Source of the DNA: Kineothrix sp. IPX-CK
GTDB taxonomy: Bacteria > Bacillota > Clostridia > Lachnospirales > Lachnospiraceae
Assembly: GCF_039134705.1 (NCBI RefSeq)
Contig: NZ_CP146256.1
Span: 2,914,001-2,978,000 of the forward strand
Length of the DNA stretch: 64,000 nt
Reading direction: 5' to 3'
The notes beneath the pieces were generated by a model. The model searched no databases. It was not told the DNA's origin and saw nothing but the letters and a program-made list of their open reading frames with translations. A program made the translations under genes and the position numbers. Numbering within the stretch: position 1 is the stretch's first letter; the number at the start of each line of letters is the position of its first letter. Shown here one piece after another: positions 1 through 7,540 of this stretch.

Positions 1-983
1 TAGCTGTCATCATGTCACAAACCGGAGGCGGATGCCGCGCTACCAACTACGTAGGTTTTATACGAAGGGCTTTCGAAAAGGCCGGTATGCCTCAGATTCC
101 TGTTATATCTCTCAACATGGCTGGCATCGAAACCAATCCGGGCTTTAGCCTGAATGCGGATTTGCTTATGCGTGCCGCCTACGGGGCTATCTTCGGGGAC
201 ATTTTCATGCGCTGCATCTACCGTATGCGTCCTTATGAAAAAGAGCCCGGCTCGGTGGAGAAGGTGCATGCGAAATGGCTGAAGCAGTGTCAGGACTTCG
301 TATCCGCAAAGCATATGAATTATTTTAAATTCAGGAAGATGTGCCGCTTAATCGTGGAGGACTTCGACGCGATTCCCATTACAGAAGAGGTGAAGCCGAA
401 GGTCGGCATCGTAGGCGAGATCCTTGTGAAATTTGCTCCTGCCGCCAACAATCATCTTGTGGAGCTTTTGGAGTCCGAGGGTGCGGAAGCTGTGGTTCCT
501 GATTTGATCGATTTCATGCTTTACTGCTTCTATAACCAAATATATAAAGCGGAGGAACTTGGCATGAGCAAGAAAGCAGCCATCGTTTCCAAACTGGGTA
601 TCGACGGCATCGAATTCCTGCGCGCTTCTGCAAGGAGAGCCTTTGAGAAGAGCAAACACTTCCATCCTCCGGTAAGCATATACAAAATCGTGAATTATGC
701 GAAATCTATCGTATCCATCGGCAATCAGACCGGCGAAGGCTGGTTCTTAACCGGCGAAATGGTGGAACTGATACACGGGGATGTTAACAATATCGTATGT
801 ACCCAGCCTTTTGGCTGCCTTCCTAACCATGTGGTAGGAAAAGGTGTCATAAAGGAGCTTCGGAAGCAATATCCGCTTTCCAACATCGTTGCCATCGATT
901 ATGACCCGGGCGCCAGTGAGGTAAACCAGTTGAACAGAATAAAACTGATGCTTTCCACCGCACAGAAGAACTTAAAAAAATAG
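1..983 (+). CDS. 2-hydroxyacyl-CoA dehydratase activase-like protein, C-terminal part
   Basis: The reading frame is open to the window edge (codons A-V-I precede the first visible Met), so the gene starts upstream and about 325 C-terminal residues are seen. The sequence resembles the C-terminal module of the very large clostridial proteins annotated as CoA-substrate-specific enzyme activase / 2-hydroxyglutaryl-CoA dehydratase, in which ASKHA-type activase domains are followed by DUF2229 and dehydratase-like segments. Visible family signatures are SQTGGGCRATNYVGF near the left edge and CTQPFGCLPNHVVGKG near the end; their cysteines could bind an Fe-S cluster. The physiological substrate is not established for most members. 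A strong hairpin terminator follows the stop codon directly. Family assignment is good; the exact role is unknown. Confidence 0.8.
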   Translation, partial: AVIMSQTGGGCRATNYVGFIRRAFEKAGMPQIPVISLNMAGIETNPGFSLNADLLMRAAYGAIFGDIFMRCIYRMRPYEKEPGSVEKVHAKWLKQCQDFVSAKHMNYFKFRKMCRLIVEDFDAIPITEEVKPKVGIVGEILVKFAPAANNHLVELLESEGAEAVVPDLIDFMLYCFYNQIYKAEELGMSKKAAIVSKLGIDGIEFLRASARRAFEKSKHFHPPVSIYKIVNYAKSIVSIGNQTGEGWFLTGEMVELIHGDVNNIVCTQPFGCLPNHVVGKGVIKELRKQYPLSNIVAIDYDPGASEVNQLNRIKLMLSTAQKNLKK

Positions 984-1004
984 GACCTTTCGGTCCTATT
1001 TTTT
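973..1004. terminator. bidirectional intrinsic terminator
   Basis: A 6-bp GC-rich stem (AGGACC/GGTCCT) with a TTTC loop is flanked by an A-run on the left and a T-run on the right, so it can stop transcripts from both sides. It separates the convergent activase-like gene and the amino acid ABC operon. Confidence 0.85.
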
Positions 1005-1018
1005 ATGAATATGCTTCA

Positions 1019-1984
1019 TTAATCTACAATTCCGCCCTCTACTACCAAGCTGTCAGCATCCACGCTGTCTCCGTATACCGGCTTCAGGGTTTCTTCGAAA
1101 TCCTTGTGGAAGAACTGCTCTGCTGCCAAGCCCTCAATTTCTTCATTGATCCAGTTAAGCAGCTCCGTATTGCCCTTCTGTACCGCCGGAGCGATCGTAT
1201 CCAGATTTCCAATAGATTCAATACCTACCGCAAAGCCTTTGTTCTGCAAAGCCCAAGCCAATACTTCCGTATTATCCGTGGAGAAAGCATCTCCTCTTCC
1301 GTCTGCCAGAGCGTCATACGCTTCCTGATACTCATCAAATTTCAAAAGATTGATCTCAGGATAGTTCTCCTGGAAATAAGTTTCTGCCGTAGTTCCTTTT
1401 ACTACGATAAGCGTCTTTCCCTGCAACTGCTCTACATCCGTTATCAGACTGCCCTCCGGAGAAACTACGCCCAGGGCTACCTTCATATAAGGTAATGCGA
1501 AATCTACCTGCTCGCTTCTTTCATCCGTCACGGTAAAGTTAGCCAGGATAATGTCTACCTTTGCGGATTTCAAATACTCAACGCGGCTGGCTGCCTCTAC
1601 ATATACGAATTCTACCGCATCCTCACTGCCGAATAGATCCAATGCAAGGCGCTTTGCAAAATACACATCATATCCTTGTACATCACCGTTGGCATCTACG
1701 TAGCCAAAAGGGTTTTTGTCACTGAATACGCCAATTACCAGCTTTCCGTCCGCTTTAATGTCCTCTAAACTTCTCGCCTGCGCCGAAGCGGAAGCGTCTT
1801 CCGATTCTGCGGCAACCGGCTCTGCAGCACTTTCTTCCTCCGCCGCTTCGCTTTCTGCTGCCGGTGCTGTTTCTTCCGCTGTCGGCGCAGCCGTGGAAGC
1901 CGCCTCCTGTGTCTGTCCGCAGCCTGCCAGTACACCTGCTAACAGACCTGCCGTCAAGATAACTCCTAATAATTTCTTCTTCAT
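1019..1984 (-). CDS. polar amino acid ABC transporter, substrate-binding lipoprotein
   Basis: Predicted extracellular solute-binding protein of family 3 (SBP_bac_3). The N-terminus has a lysine-rich start, a hydrophobic stretch and a lipobox (LLAGVLAGC) whose Cys about residue 22 would be lipidated. A low-complexity Ala/Glu/Ser linker of about 50 residues follows, then the bilobal binding domain (KLVIGVFSDKNPFGYVD onward). Length, 321 residues, fits once the linker is allowed for. The start has an AGGAGG site 6 nt upstream. It is the last gene of a four-gene operon with two permeases and an ATPase. The ligand cannot be read from sequence; cystine or another polar amino acid is plausible given a possible sulfur-type operator upstream (inference). 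Confidence 0.88.
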   Translation of the reverse strand: MKKKLLGVILTAGLLAGVLAGCGQTQEAASTAAPTAEETAPAAESEAAEEESAAEPVAAESEDASASAQARSLEDIKADGKLVIGVFSDKNPFGYVDANGDVQGYDVYFAKRLALDLFGSEDAVEFVYVEAASRVEYLKSAKVDIILANFTVTDERSEQVDFALPYMKVALGVVSPEGSLITDVEQLQGKTLIVVKGTTAETYFQENYPEINLLKFDEYQEAYDALADGRGDAFSTDNTEVLAWALQNKGFAVGIESIGNLDTIAPAVQKGNTELLNWINEEIEGLAAEQFFHKDFEETLKPVYGDSVDADSLVVEGGIVD

Positions 1985-2005
1985 AATAATCCTCCTTCAT
2001 TTTGT

Positions 2006-2758
2006 TTATATTTCTAACGCTTCATAATGAAACGTATTTAGAAACTGCTTTGCTCTTTCCGTCTTAGGATAGGCGAAAAATTCCTTCGCCGTATTCTCCT
2101 CTACGATGACTCCCTGATCCATAAATATGACTCTGTCCGCCACCGCCTTTGCAAATTCCATTTCATGGGTTACGATTGCCATCGTCATACCCTCCTGTGC
2201 CAGTTTCAGCACTACCTGAAGCACCTCGCGGACCATTTCCGGGTCCAGCGCCGCGGTGATTTCATCCAGAAGCAGTACCTCCGGATTCATGATAAGGGCA
2301 CGTACTATGGCAACTCTCTGCTTCTGCCCGCCGGACAGCTGCCTTGGGAACGCATCCTTTTTATCAGACAGACCCACCCTCTCTAACAGGGCTGATGCCT
2401 CCCGTTCCGCTTCCTTCCGGTCTCTCTTCTGTACCTTTATCGGTGCCAGCAGAATGTTATTCATAATGCTAAGATGAGGAAACAATTCATAGCTTTGAAA
2501 GACCATACCTATTTTCTGTCTGTGCTGATGAACGTTCTTATCCTTTCTGTCTATGGTCTCACCGCCTAGAACGATACTTCCCTCATCGATAGGTTCCAAC
2601 AGATTCAGGCACCTTAAAAAAGTGCTCTTACCGCATCCCGATGGCCCTACAATGACTACAACCTCTCCTTTTTGCAGGTTAAAATTGATATCCTTCAAAA
2701 CCGGCTCGTTTTTTTCATATGATTTCGTCAAATGCTTTACCTGTAAAACTTCATTCAT
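2006..2758 (-). CDS. polar amino acid ABC transporter ATP-binding protein (GlnQ type)
   Basis: Cytoplasmic ATPase energising the importer. It shows Walker A (GPSGCGKST, about residue 38), the ABC signature [11 protein letters not shown], and a Walker B ([13 protein letters not shown]) where the usual T-S is T-A. The switch histidine is in IVTHEMEFA. The 250-residue length is typical for GlnQ/HisP proteins. It lies between the permease and binding-protein genes with short gaps of 16 and 21 nt, so the four genes are almost certainly co-transcribed. Confidence 0.93.
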   Translation of the reverse strand: MNEVLQVKHLTKSYEKNEPVLKDINFNLQKGEVVVIVGPSGCGKSTFLRCLNLLEPIDEGSIVLGGETIDRKDKNVHQHRQKIGMVFQSYELFPHLSIMNNILLAPIKVQKRDRKEAEREASALLERVGLSDKKDAFPRQLSGGQKQRVAIVRALIMNPEVLLLDEITAALDPEMVREVLQVVLKLAQEGMTMAIVTHEMEFAKAVADRVIFMDQGVIVEENTAKEFFAYPKTERAKQFLNTFHYEALEI

Positions 2759-2774
2759 TTTTCATTTTGCCTCT

Positions 2775-3452
2775 CTAAATTTCGTATTTCTTTTCCAGCC
2801 ATAGCGACAACCTCGAAAACGGATAACAAACGATAAAATACATGATAAATATCACTCCATATATCCAAAGCGCGGCGGTGGGCGTCTGATACCTCGAGGC
2901 GTCTATGATCTGTTTTCCCACTTTTACTACTTCAACCACGCCTATGAGCACCACCAGAGATGTAGTCTTTATCATTCTTGTAAGCAGATTCACGGCAGGA
3001 GGCAGCAATCTCCTTATCGTTTGGGGGATGATTACATAAAAATAGGTCTGCAGCTTATTCATCCCCAAGCCGCCTGCGCTTTCGTATTGGTGTTTCGGTG
3101 TGGAGATGAGAGCGCCTCGCACCAAATCGCCCATTTCCGCTGTGCCCCAAAAAGTGAATACGATAATAGCCGCTGTCTCACCCGACATGTTGATTCCCAA
3201 ATGCTTCGCCGCGCCGAAATATACGAGGAAAAGCAGAACCAACTGAGGTAAGATTCTGACAGTTTCCAGATAAAGCCTCGTAATACATCGCACCGCCCTA
3301 TTGTGCATCGTCATGACCATTCCTAAAAGGAAACCAAGCAAAATAGAAAGCGCCATAGCAATTACCGCGATGCGGAGGGTTACCCACAAGCCTTCCCACA
3401 GCCTTATAAAATTCCTACCCTGAAACAGCACTTGTATCCCCAAATCCTGCAT
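2775..3452 (-). CDS. polar amino acid ABC transporter permease (HisM/GlnP family)
   Basis: Integral membrane permease of the HEQRo family, 225 residues, with a first hydrophobic segment around LRIAVIAMALSILLGFLLG and further segments to the C-terminus. The cytoplasmic coupling motif includes EYSAGGLGMNKLQTYFYVIIPQ-like sequence (E-S-A-G-G-L-G at the EAA loop). The start lies 38 bp inside the upstream permease gene and is preceded by AGGAGAG at good spacing, indicating translational coupling. It pairs with the neighbouring permease as a heterodimer. Confidence 0.9.
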   Translation of the reverse strand: MQDLGIQVLFQGRNFIRLWEGLWVTLRIAVIAMALSILLGFLLGMVMTMHNRAVRCITRLYLETVRILPQLVLLFLVYFGAAKHLGINMSGETAAIIVFTFWGTAEMGDLVRGALISTPKHQYESAGGLGMNKLQTYFYVIIPQTIRRLLPPAVNLLTRMIKTTSLVVLIGVVEVVKVGKQIIDASRYQTPTAALWIYGVIFIMYFIVCYPFSRLSLWLEKKYEI

Positions 3453-4092
3453 AGCGCACTCTCCTTTCTATGAGTGATGCAAGGACGGATATCGGAAGCA
3501 GAATCACCAGATAAGCCGACACCAGCATAAACAACGCTTCATCCGTCTTGTAATAAATGCCGATCAAATCCTTTGCGACAAACATCAGATCCGCCAGCGC
3601 CACCGCGCTGAACACCGAAGTTTCTTTTATCAAAAAAATAACATTGGCACAAAACAGAGGAACAGAGGTTGATACTGCCTGCGGAAGTACGATATGCCGG
3701 AATATCTGGCTGTTTGTAAAACCCAGACTTAATCCCGACTGCGTCTGTATCTGCGCCACATTATCTAGTCCCGAACGAAACGCCTCCGACATGTAGCTGC
3801 CTCCTAAAAACGCCAGTCCAATAATCCCGCAGCTTTCTGAGCTAAGCACCACTCCCAGCTTGGGAAGGCCAAAATATAGAAAAAAAAGCTGTATTAAAAG
3901 CGGAGTATTTCTCGACAGTTCTATATAAGTATTCGCTATCTGTGTCAGTACCGGTATCTTCAAATATTTTACTATGCTCGTTACCAGACCGATCAGAAAT
4001 GCCAGCAGAATTCCCACAGCAGCTATTCTTAATGTCAACCACGCCGCCTCGGTATAAAGCTGCAAATGTGTTCTCATAAATTCCAAATCCAT
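3415..4092 (-). CDS. polar amino acid ABC transporter permease, first gene of operon
   Basis: Second HisM/GlnP-like permease of about 225 residues. The start chosen is the ATG at 4092 (MDLEFMRTH), preceded by AAGGAGAG at 8 nt; a longer frame to 4164 would have no ribosome site and would run through a leader hairpin. Hydrophobic segments begin at LRIAAVGILLAFLIGLV. The EAA-like loop is in SGLSLGFTNSQIFRHIVLPQA. It heads the operon permease-permease-ATPase-binding protein, driven by the promoter at 4227-4255. Confidence 0.9.
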   Translation of the reverse strand: MDLEFMRTHLQLYTEAAWLTLRIAAVGILLAFLIGLVTSIVKYLKIPVLTQIANTYIELSRNTPLLIQLFFLYFGLPKLGVVLSSESCGIIGLAFLGGSYMSEAFRSGLDNVAQIQTQSGLSLGFTNSQIFRHIVLPQAVSTSVPLFCANVIFLIKETSVFSAVALADLMFVAKDLIGIYYKTDEALFMLVSAYLVILLPISVLASLIERRVRYAGFGDTSAVSG

Positions 4093-4125
4093 CCGTCTCT
4101 CTCCTTCTCCCTTTCGTTTCGGCGC

Positions 4126-4160
4126 AAAAAAAGAAGCATATATACGCTCGTACCTGCTTC
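4126..4160 (-). terminator. terminator-like hairpin in the ABC operon leader
   Basis: Read on the minus strand, GAAGCA and TGCTTC form a 6-bp stem followed by a run of seven T, between the promoter and the first permease gene. Such a hairpin inside a leader suggests attenuation. An open frame beginning at 4204 crosses it and has two Cys codons and three Phe codons over the stem and T-run. No T-box or SAM-type consensus was recognised. Confidence 0.4.
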
Positions 4161-4206
4161 CCATCCTTCGGCGCTTCTAAGCGATGCCGCACGATTGAAA
4201 TCAATT

Positions 4207-4255
4207 CCTATCAATTCTATAGGTTTAGTATATTATTGATCATTTATATTGTCAA
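4207..4255 (-). promoter_or_regulatory. sigma-A promoter and palindromic operator of the amino acid ABC operon
   Basis: On the minus strand TTGACA (4250-4255) and TATACT (4227-4232) are separated by exactly 17 bp. Immediately downstream an inverted repeat, CCTAT-N7-ATAGG (4207-4223), overlaps the expected transcription start. Its shape resembles Rrf2-family (CymR-like) operators of sulfur-uptake genes; the regulator identity is inference. Confidence 0.7.
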
Positions 4256-4311
4256 CACTTTTTATGAAATTAAATTTTATATATTTTATGGAAAAAATCC
4301 ACCTTGATTTT

Positions 4312-4388
4312 TGTGTAATAAGAGTACTTTTCTTATTATCGTTAGGGTGTCAAAAGGTACTTTTGACGCTCTAATCCTATTACAAAAA
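4312..4388. repeat. long imperfect palindrome (stem-loop element)
   Basis: The core 4341-4375 folds into a 16-bp stem (GTCAAAAG / CTTTTGAC plus an outer GTTAGGGT / GCTCTAAT arm using G-U pairs) with only a GTA loop. An outer arm GTAATA (4315-4320) faces TATTAC (4379-4384). It lies between the ABC promoter and the kinase-operon terminator, outside any gene. It looks like a small dispersed palindromic element or a structured RNA; no second copy was noticed in this window. Confidence 0.5.
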
Positions 4389-4411
4389 AAATCTGCCTTC
4401 GCAGATTTTTT
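4383..4411. terminator. intrinsic terminator after the sensor kinase gene
   Basis: The stem AATCTG/CAGATT with loop CCTTCG is flanked by A8 on the left and T6 on the right. On the minus strand it ends the copper/two-component operon; it could also act in the other direction. Confidence 0.85.
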
Positions 4412-4428
4412 ACATGCCGTATGCACTT

Positions 4429-5811
4429 TTATTTTTTTGGAATAGTCACCGTAAAACAGCTTCCTTCATTCACCTTACTGCTTACAGTTATCGTACCGCC
4501 ATGAGCTGCAACGATAGATTTGGCAATAGTCAGGCCGATTCCTGCGCCGCCCGTTTTGCGGCTGCGTGACTTGTCTGTCCGGTAAAATCGTTCGAAAATG
4601 AGAGCCAGCTCCTTCTCCGGAATCCCGATGCCGTTATCCTTCACCCGAATACAGCCCTCTCCCGGAGCATCCGACACTTGTATGGAAATACTTCCGCCCT
4701 CCGGCGTATATTTAACGGCGTTGGATAAGAGGTTTATCATCACTTGAAGCATTCTGCTTCTATCCGCAGATATCACAGAGGATTCTCCCCCTACAGACAT
4801 GGTAAGTTCCTTCTTTGCTCCTTCCGCCTCCAATGTTTCGAAGGCCGCCTTAGCAATTTCCAGTAGGTCTGTCTGCTGCTTTTGCAGCTTCAGGTTATCT
4901 CCCTCCACCTTGGCCAGGCGCCCCAGATCTGCAACCAGATTACCAAGGCGAAGTATCTCCTCATGACAGCCGGAAAGCCGTTCCGGCGTAGGCTCCCATA
5001 CTCCTTCCAGCATTGCCTCCAGATGGGATCCTACTGCGGTAAGAGGAGTACGAAGCTCATGGGCGATATCCGTAGTCAGTCTCTTTCTCAGATTCTCCTG
5101 TTCATTTAACGCATCTGCAAGCTGGTTGATAGCGGTTACCAAATCGTTAAGCTCTCTGGTATTCGTCTCGCTTTCAAAGCGGATATCGTAGTTTCCTTCT
5201 GAAATCTCCTTGGCGATATAGGCGGTCTTCGTCACAGGCCTCGCTATCCGGCGAGCCATCAGACTTCCCACCACAATAGAAAAAAATCCTGCCAGAGCGC
5301 CGATTATGAGCAGGAGGATATTTAGTGTCTTAATGAAGCGGAAGTCATTCTCGCTGAAAAAGAAAGGTCCGTAATAGGTAACGGAAACAGAGCCCACCTT
5401 CTCCCCGCCCTGTTCGATATCATAGGTATGGGATACAAAGCCTCCGTCCTTCTTCAGCTTCTCCATTCGTGCAGAAATCTCATCCATAACCTGCCAGCAT
5501 TTGGACATGTCATGATTCTCCGCATCCCAAAGCAGCTTTCCGTCCACATCATAAATTTTTAAAATATAGCTTTCATATAAAGCATACATACCTATGGTAT
5601 GCAGGAAGTCCTGATTCCAACTGCGCGTGAGCCCATTGTACTGGGCACCCAGATCGCTTACGATATTCTCGCTTCGTACCTGCTCCTGCCTGGCGATGTA
5701 GTCCTCGAACTCCTGGTTGATGAACCAATTGGAAAATACACTGGTGAGCGCCACAGTAACCAACACGATCAGCAGTATGGATAAAGACAGCTGGGTTCTT
5801 AAACTCCGCAT
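4429..5811 (-). CDS. sensor histidine kinase (BaeS/CssS-like), copper operon
   Basis: Membrane sensor kinase. The start taken is the ATG at 5811, with GGAGG 11 nt upstream inside the regulator gene; an in-frame TTG at 5829 is the alternative. Order: TM1 about residues 5-30, an extracytoplasmic sensor region of about 130 residues, TM2 about 163-185, HAMP (ARRIARPVTKTAYIAKEI), HisKA with phospho-acceptor His about residue 251 (DIAHELRTPLTAVGS), and a HATPase domain with N-box (INLLSNAVKYTPEGG), G1 (VKDNGIGIP), F-box (FERFYRTDKSRS) and G2 (GGAGIGLTIAKSIV). It is translated just after the response regulator and lies downstream of copA and copZ, so its signal is probably metal or envelope stress (inference). 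Confidence 0.92.
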   Translation of the reverse strand: MRSLRTQLSLSILLIVLVTVALTSVFSNWFINQEFEDYIARQEQVRSENIVSDLGAQYNGLTRSWNQDFLHTIGMYALYESYILKIYDVDGKLLWDAENHDMSKCWQVMDEISARMEKLKKDGGFVSHTYDIEQGGEKVGSVSVTYYGPFFFSENDFRFIKTLNILLLIIGALAGFFSIVVGSLMARRIARPVTKTAYIAKEISEGNYDIRFESETNTRELNDLVTAINQLADALNEQENLRKRLTTDIAHELRTPLTAVGSHLEAMLEGVWEPTPERLSGCHEEILRLGNLVADLGRLAKVEGDNLKLQKQQTDLLEIAKAAFETLEAEGAKKELTMSVGGESSVISADRSRMLQVMINLLSNAVKYTPEGGSISIQVSDAPGEGCIRVKDNGIGIPEKELALIFERFYRTDKSRSRKTGGAGIGLTIAKSIVAAHGGTITVSSKVNEGSCFTVTIPKK

Positions 5812-5815
5812 AATT

Positions 5816-6517
5816 CTAATCGCCTCCAAATTTGTAGCCCAGTCCGTGAACGGTCAGGACATATACCGGCTTTTTCGGGTCATCCTCGATCTTCTGGCGC
5901 AGGTTTTTGACATGACTGTCGATAGCCCTGTCATAGCCCTCGAACTCGCTGCCCAATGCAATTCCAATGAGTTCTTCTCTGGTAAATACCTTCCCGGGAT
6001 ATTTGATGAGGGCCGACAATATTTTGATTTCATTGGGCGTCAGGCTGACTGTATGTCCCGACTTCTGAAAAAAATTTTTTTCAAAATCCACAATGAAATC
6101 GCCGTTATGAAACGAATTTCTCACGTTTAACGGCATAAGGTCATTCTGCGTCCTTCGCAAAATGGCCTCCATGCGCGCATATAATTCCTTTAAGCTGAAA
6201 GGCTTGGTGATATAATCGTCAGCGCCGATTTCCAAGCCATACAGCAAATCATTCTCTTCCGCCTTGGCAGTAAGCATCAGGACCGGTACTCTCGACTTCC
6301 TTCGTATCGCCCTGCAGACCTCCTCGCCCGAAATATCGGGCAGCATCAAATCCAAAACTACCAGCGTAATATTCTCCCTATCGAATATCTCGAGGGCCTT
6401 CCCGCCGCTCTCGGCGGGAAATACATGAAAGCCCTTGCTCTCCAAAAGTGCGGAAATCACCTCGAGTATCTTAGGTTCATCGTCTACAACCAATATATTT
6501 TTGCTCGCGCCCGGCAT
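5816..6517 (-). CDS. OmpR/PhoB-family response regulator, copper operon
   Basis: DNA-binding response regulator. The start is ATG 6517 (MPGASKN), preceded by GGAG at 5 nt; a TTG at 6535 in the same frame is less likely. Receiver domain: acidic pair VVDDEP, phospho-acceptor Asp about residue 56 (VVLDLMLPD), conserved K in YITKPFSLKEL. A trans_reg_C winged helix follows (SLTPNEIKILSALIKYP ... VKNLRQKIEDDP ... VHGLGYKFGGD). The stop overlaps the start region of its cognate kinase. It probably regulates this copper operon, although that target is inferred from position. Confidence 0.93.
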   Translation of the reverse strand: MPGASKNILVVDDEPKILEVISALLESKGFHVFPAESGGKALEIFDRENITLVVLDLMLPDISGEEVCRAIRRKSRVPVLMLTAKAEENDLLYGLEIGADDYITKPFSLKELYARMEAILRRTQNDLMPLNVRNSFHNGDFIVDFEKNFFQKSGHTVSLTPNEIKILSALIKYPGKVFTREELIGIALGSEFEGYDRAIDSHVKNLRQKIEDDPKKPVYVLTVHGLGYKFGGD

Positions 6518-6540
6518 AACAGCTCCATTTCTCAAATCGA

Positions 6541-6750
6541 TTATGCGACTACATCGTAGCCCTGGTCTTCGATTTCTGCTTTAATTTCATCTACGGACAC
6601 CTTGGAAGCATCGAATTCTACCGCTACCGTCTTGCCTTCCAAATCCACAACTACACCGGATACACCCGGCAAAGCGCCTACCGCGCCGTTAACAGCCTTT
6701 ACGCAATGCTCGCAGGACATACCATCCACATTCAAAATCACTTTTTCCAT
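6541..6750 (-). CDS. copZ: copper chaperone CopZ (HMA domain)
   Basis: A 69-residue single heavy-metal-associated domain with the metal-binding motif GMSCEHC near the N-terminus and the conserved hydrophobic core (VSGVVVDLEGKTVAVEFD). CopZ proteins bind Cu(I) in the cytoplasm and hand it to the CopA ATPase. The gene sits in the copA operon, 63 nt after an unknown membrane-anchored protein and 23 nt before the response regulator. Confidence 0.92.
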   Translation of the reverse strand: MEKVILNVDGMSCEHCVKAVNGAVGALPGVSGVVVDLEGKTVAVEFDASKVSVDEIKAEIEDQGYDVVA

Positions 6751-6813
6751 CTTGGAAAACCTCCTATTTGTTTACTTCAGTACATTTTTAGTTCGTTTAT
6801 TTTCAGTTTGCTT

Positions 6814-7539
6814 TTATTCATTTAAGTCAAAGGGTTTTAAAAATTTGTACACTTCTACCATCTTCCCGTTTTCTTCGACCTTTACCGTAGCATACGCCCA
6901 GCCTTCCACTTTTTCAGGAGAAACGCCTGCCTCTATCAGCGCCTCGGGATCCAATACGAATACAATATCCTTATCCTGAACATCGCCCGTTACCGTATTC
7001 GTATCCATATCCTTCGCCCACTCGAACATATTTCCTCCATCCAGCTTCACACCGAAGTGGTCCATGGCGGAATGATAGTTTATTCTGTCTCTATGCTGAT
7101 CCACGATCCTCTCATAGGCAGCAAGGGGAGTAGCCGCTGCGCCTTCCTTAACGTTCCCGTCCTCGAACTTCACTCCGGCCAGTAGCTTATCTCCGGACAA
7201 GGTATAATTGTCCGGCAGCTTTCCTGCATCCAGTCCCGCATCGAGAAAAGGCTGTACATCGAATTCAAGCATTGCATCGTAGAGAGGACTCCTGCTGTAA
7301 TCTCCGCTCCATATAAAACGTACCGTATCATCCGGTGCTTCCAGACTATAGCCGCTGTTCTCATCATCTATTTTAACACGCTCCGGTATCTTTTGCAAAA
7401 CCTCTGCAAAAGAAGTGCTGGAGCCCTTTCCGATCACATCCAGACTGCTGTCTGCCGTGTTAACAAGAACGAGCAGGAAGGCCGCTACAACCACCACAGC
7501 AACCGCTGCTGCAATAATAATTTTTACATTTTTCTTCAT
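6814..7539 (-). CDS. membrane-anchored protein of unknown function in copper operon
   Basis: This 241-residue protein is not assigned to a family. It has a lysine-rich N-terminus, one strong hydrophobic segment (residues about 7-28) without a lipobox Cys, and an acidic soluble remainder expected outside the membrane. The soluble part contains two Cys-free acidic blocks and no CxxC or Met-rich copper motif. The ATG is one base after the copA stop, so translation is tightly coupled, and copZ follows. Position suggests an accessory role in copper export or sensing at the cell surface; nothing in the sequence proves metal binding. Confidence 0.8.
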   Translation of the reverse strand: MKKNVKIIIAAAVAVVVVAAFLLVLVNTADSSLDVIGKGSSTSFAEVLQKIPERVKIDDENSGYSLEAPDDTVRFIWSGDYSRSPLYDAMLEFDVQPFLDAGLDAGKLPDNYTLSGDKLLAGVKFEDGNVKEGAAATPLAAYERIVDQHRDRINYHSAMDHFGVKLDGGNMFEWAKDMDTNTVTGDVQDKDIVFVLDPEALIEAGVSPEKVEGWAYATVKVEENGKMVEVYKFLKPFDLNE

Positions 7540-7540
7540 A

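Noticed and set aside
4126..4226. T-box or SAM riboswitch in the ABC operon leader
   Set aside because: The leader is short and lacks the T-box antiterminator consensus and any S-box core.
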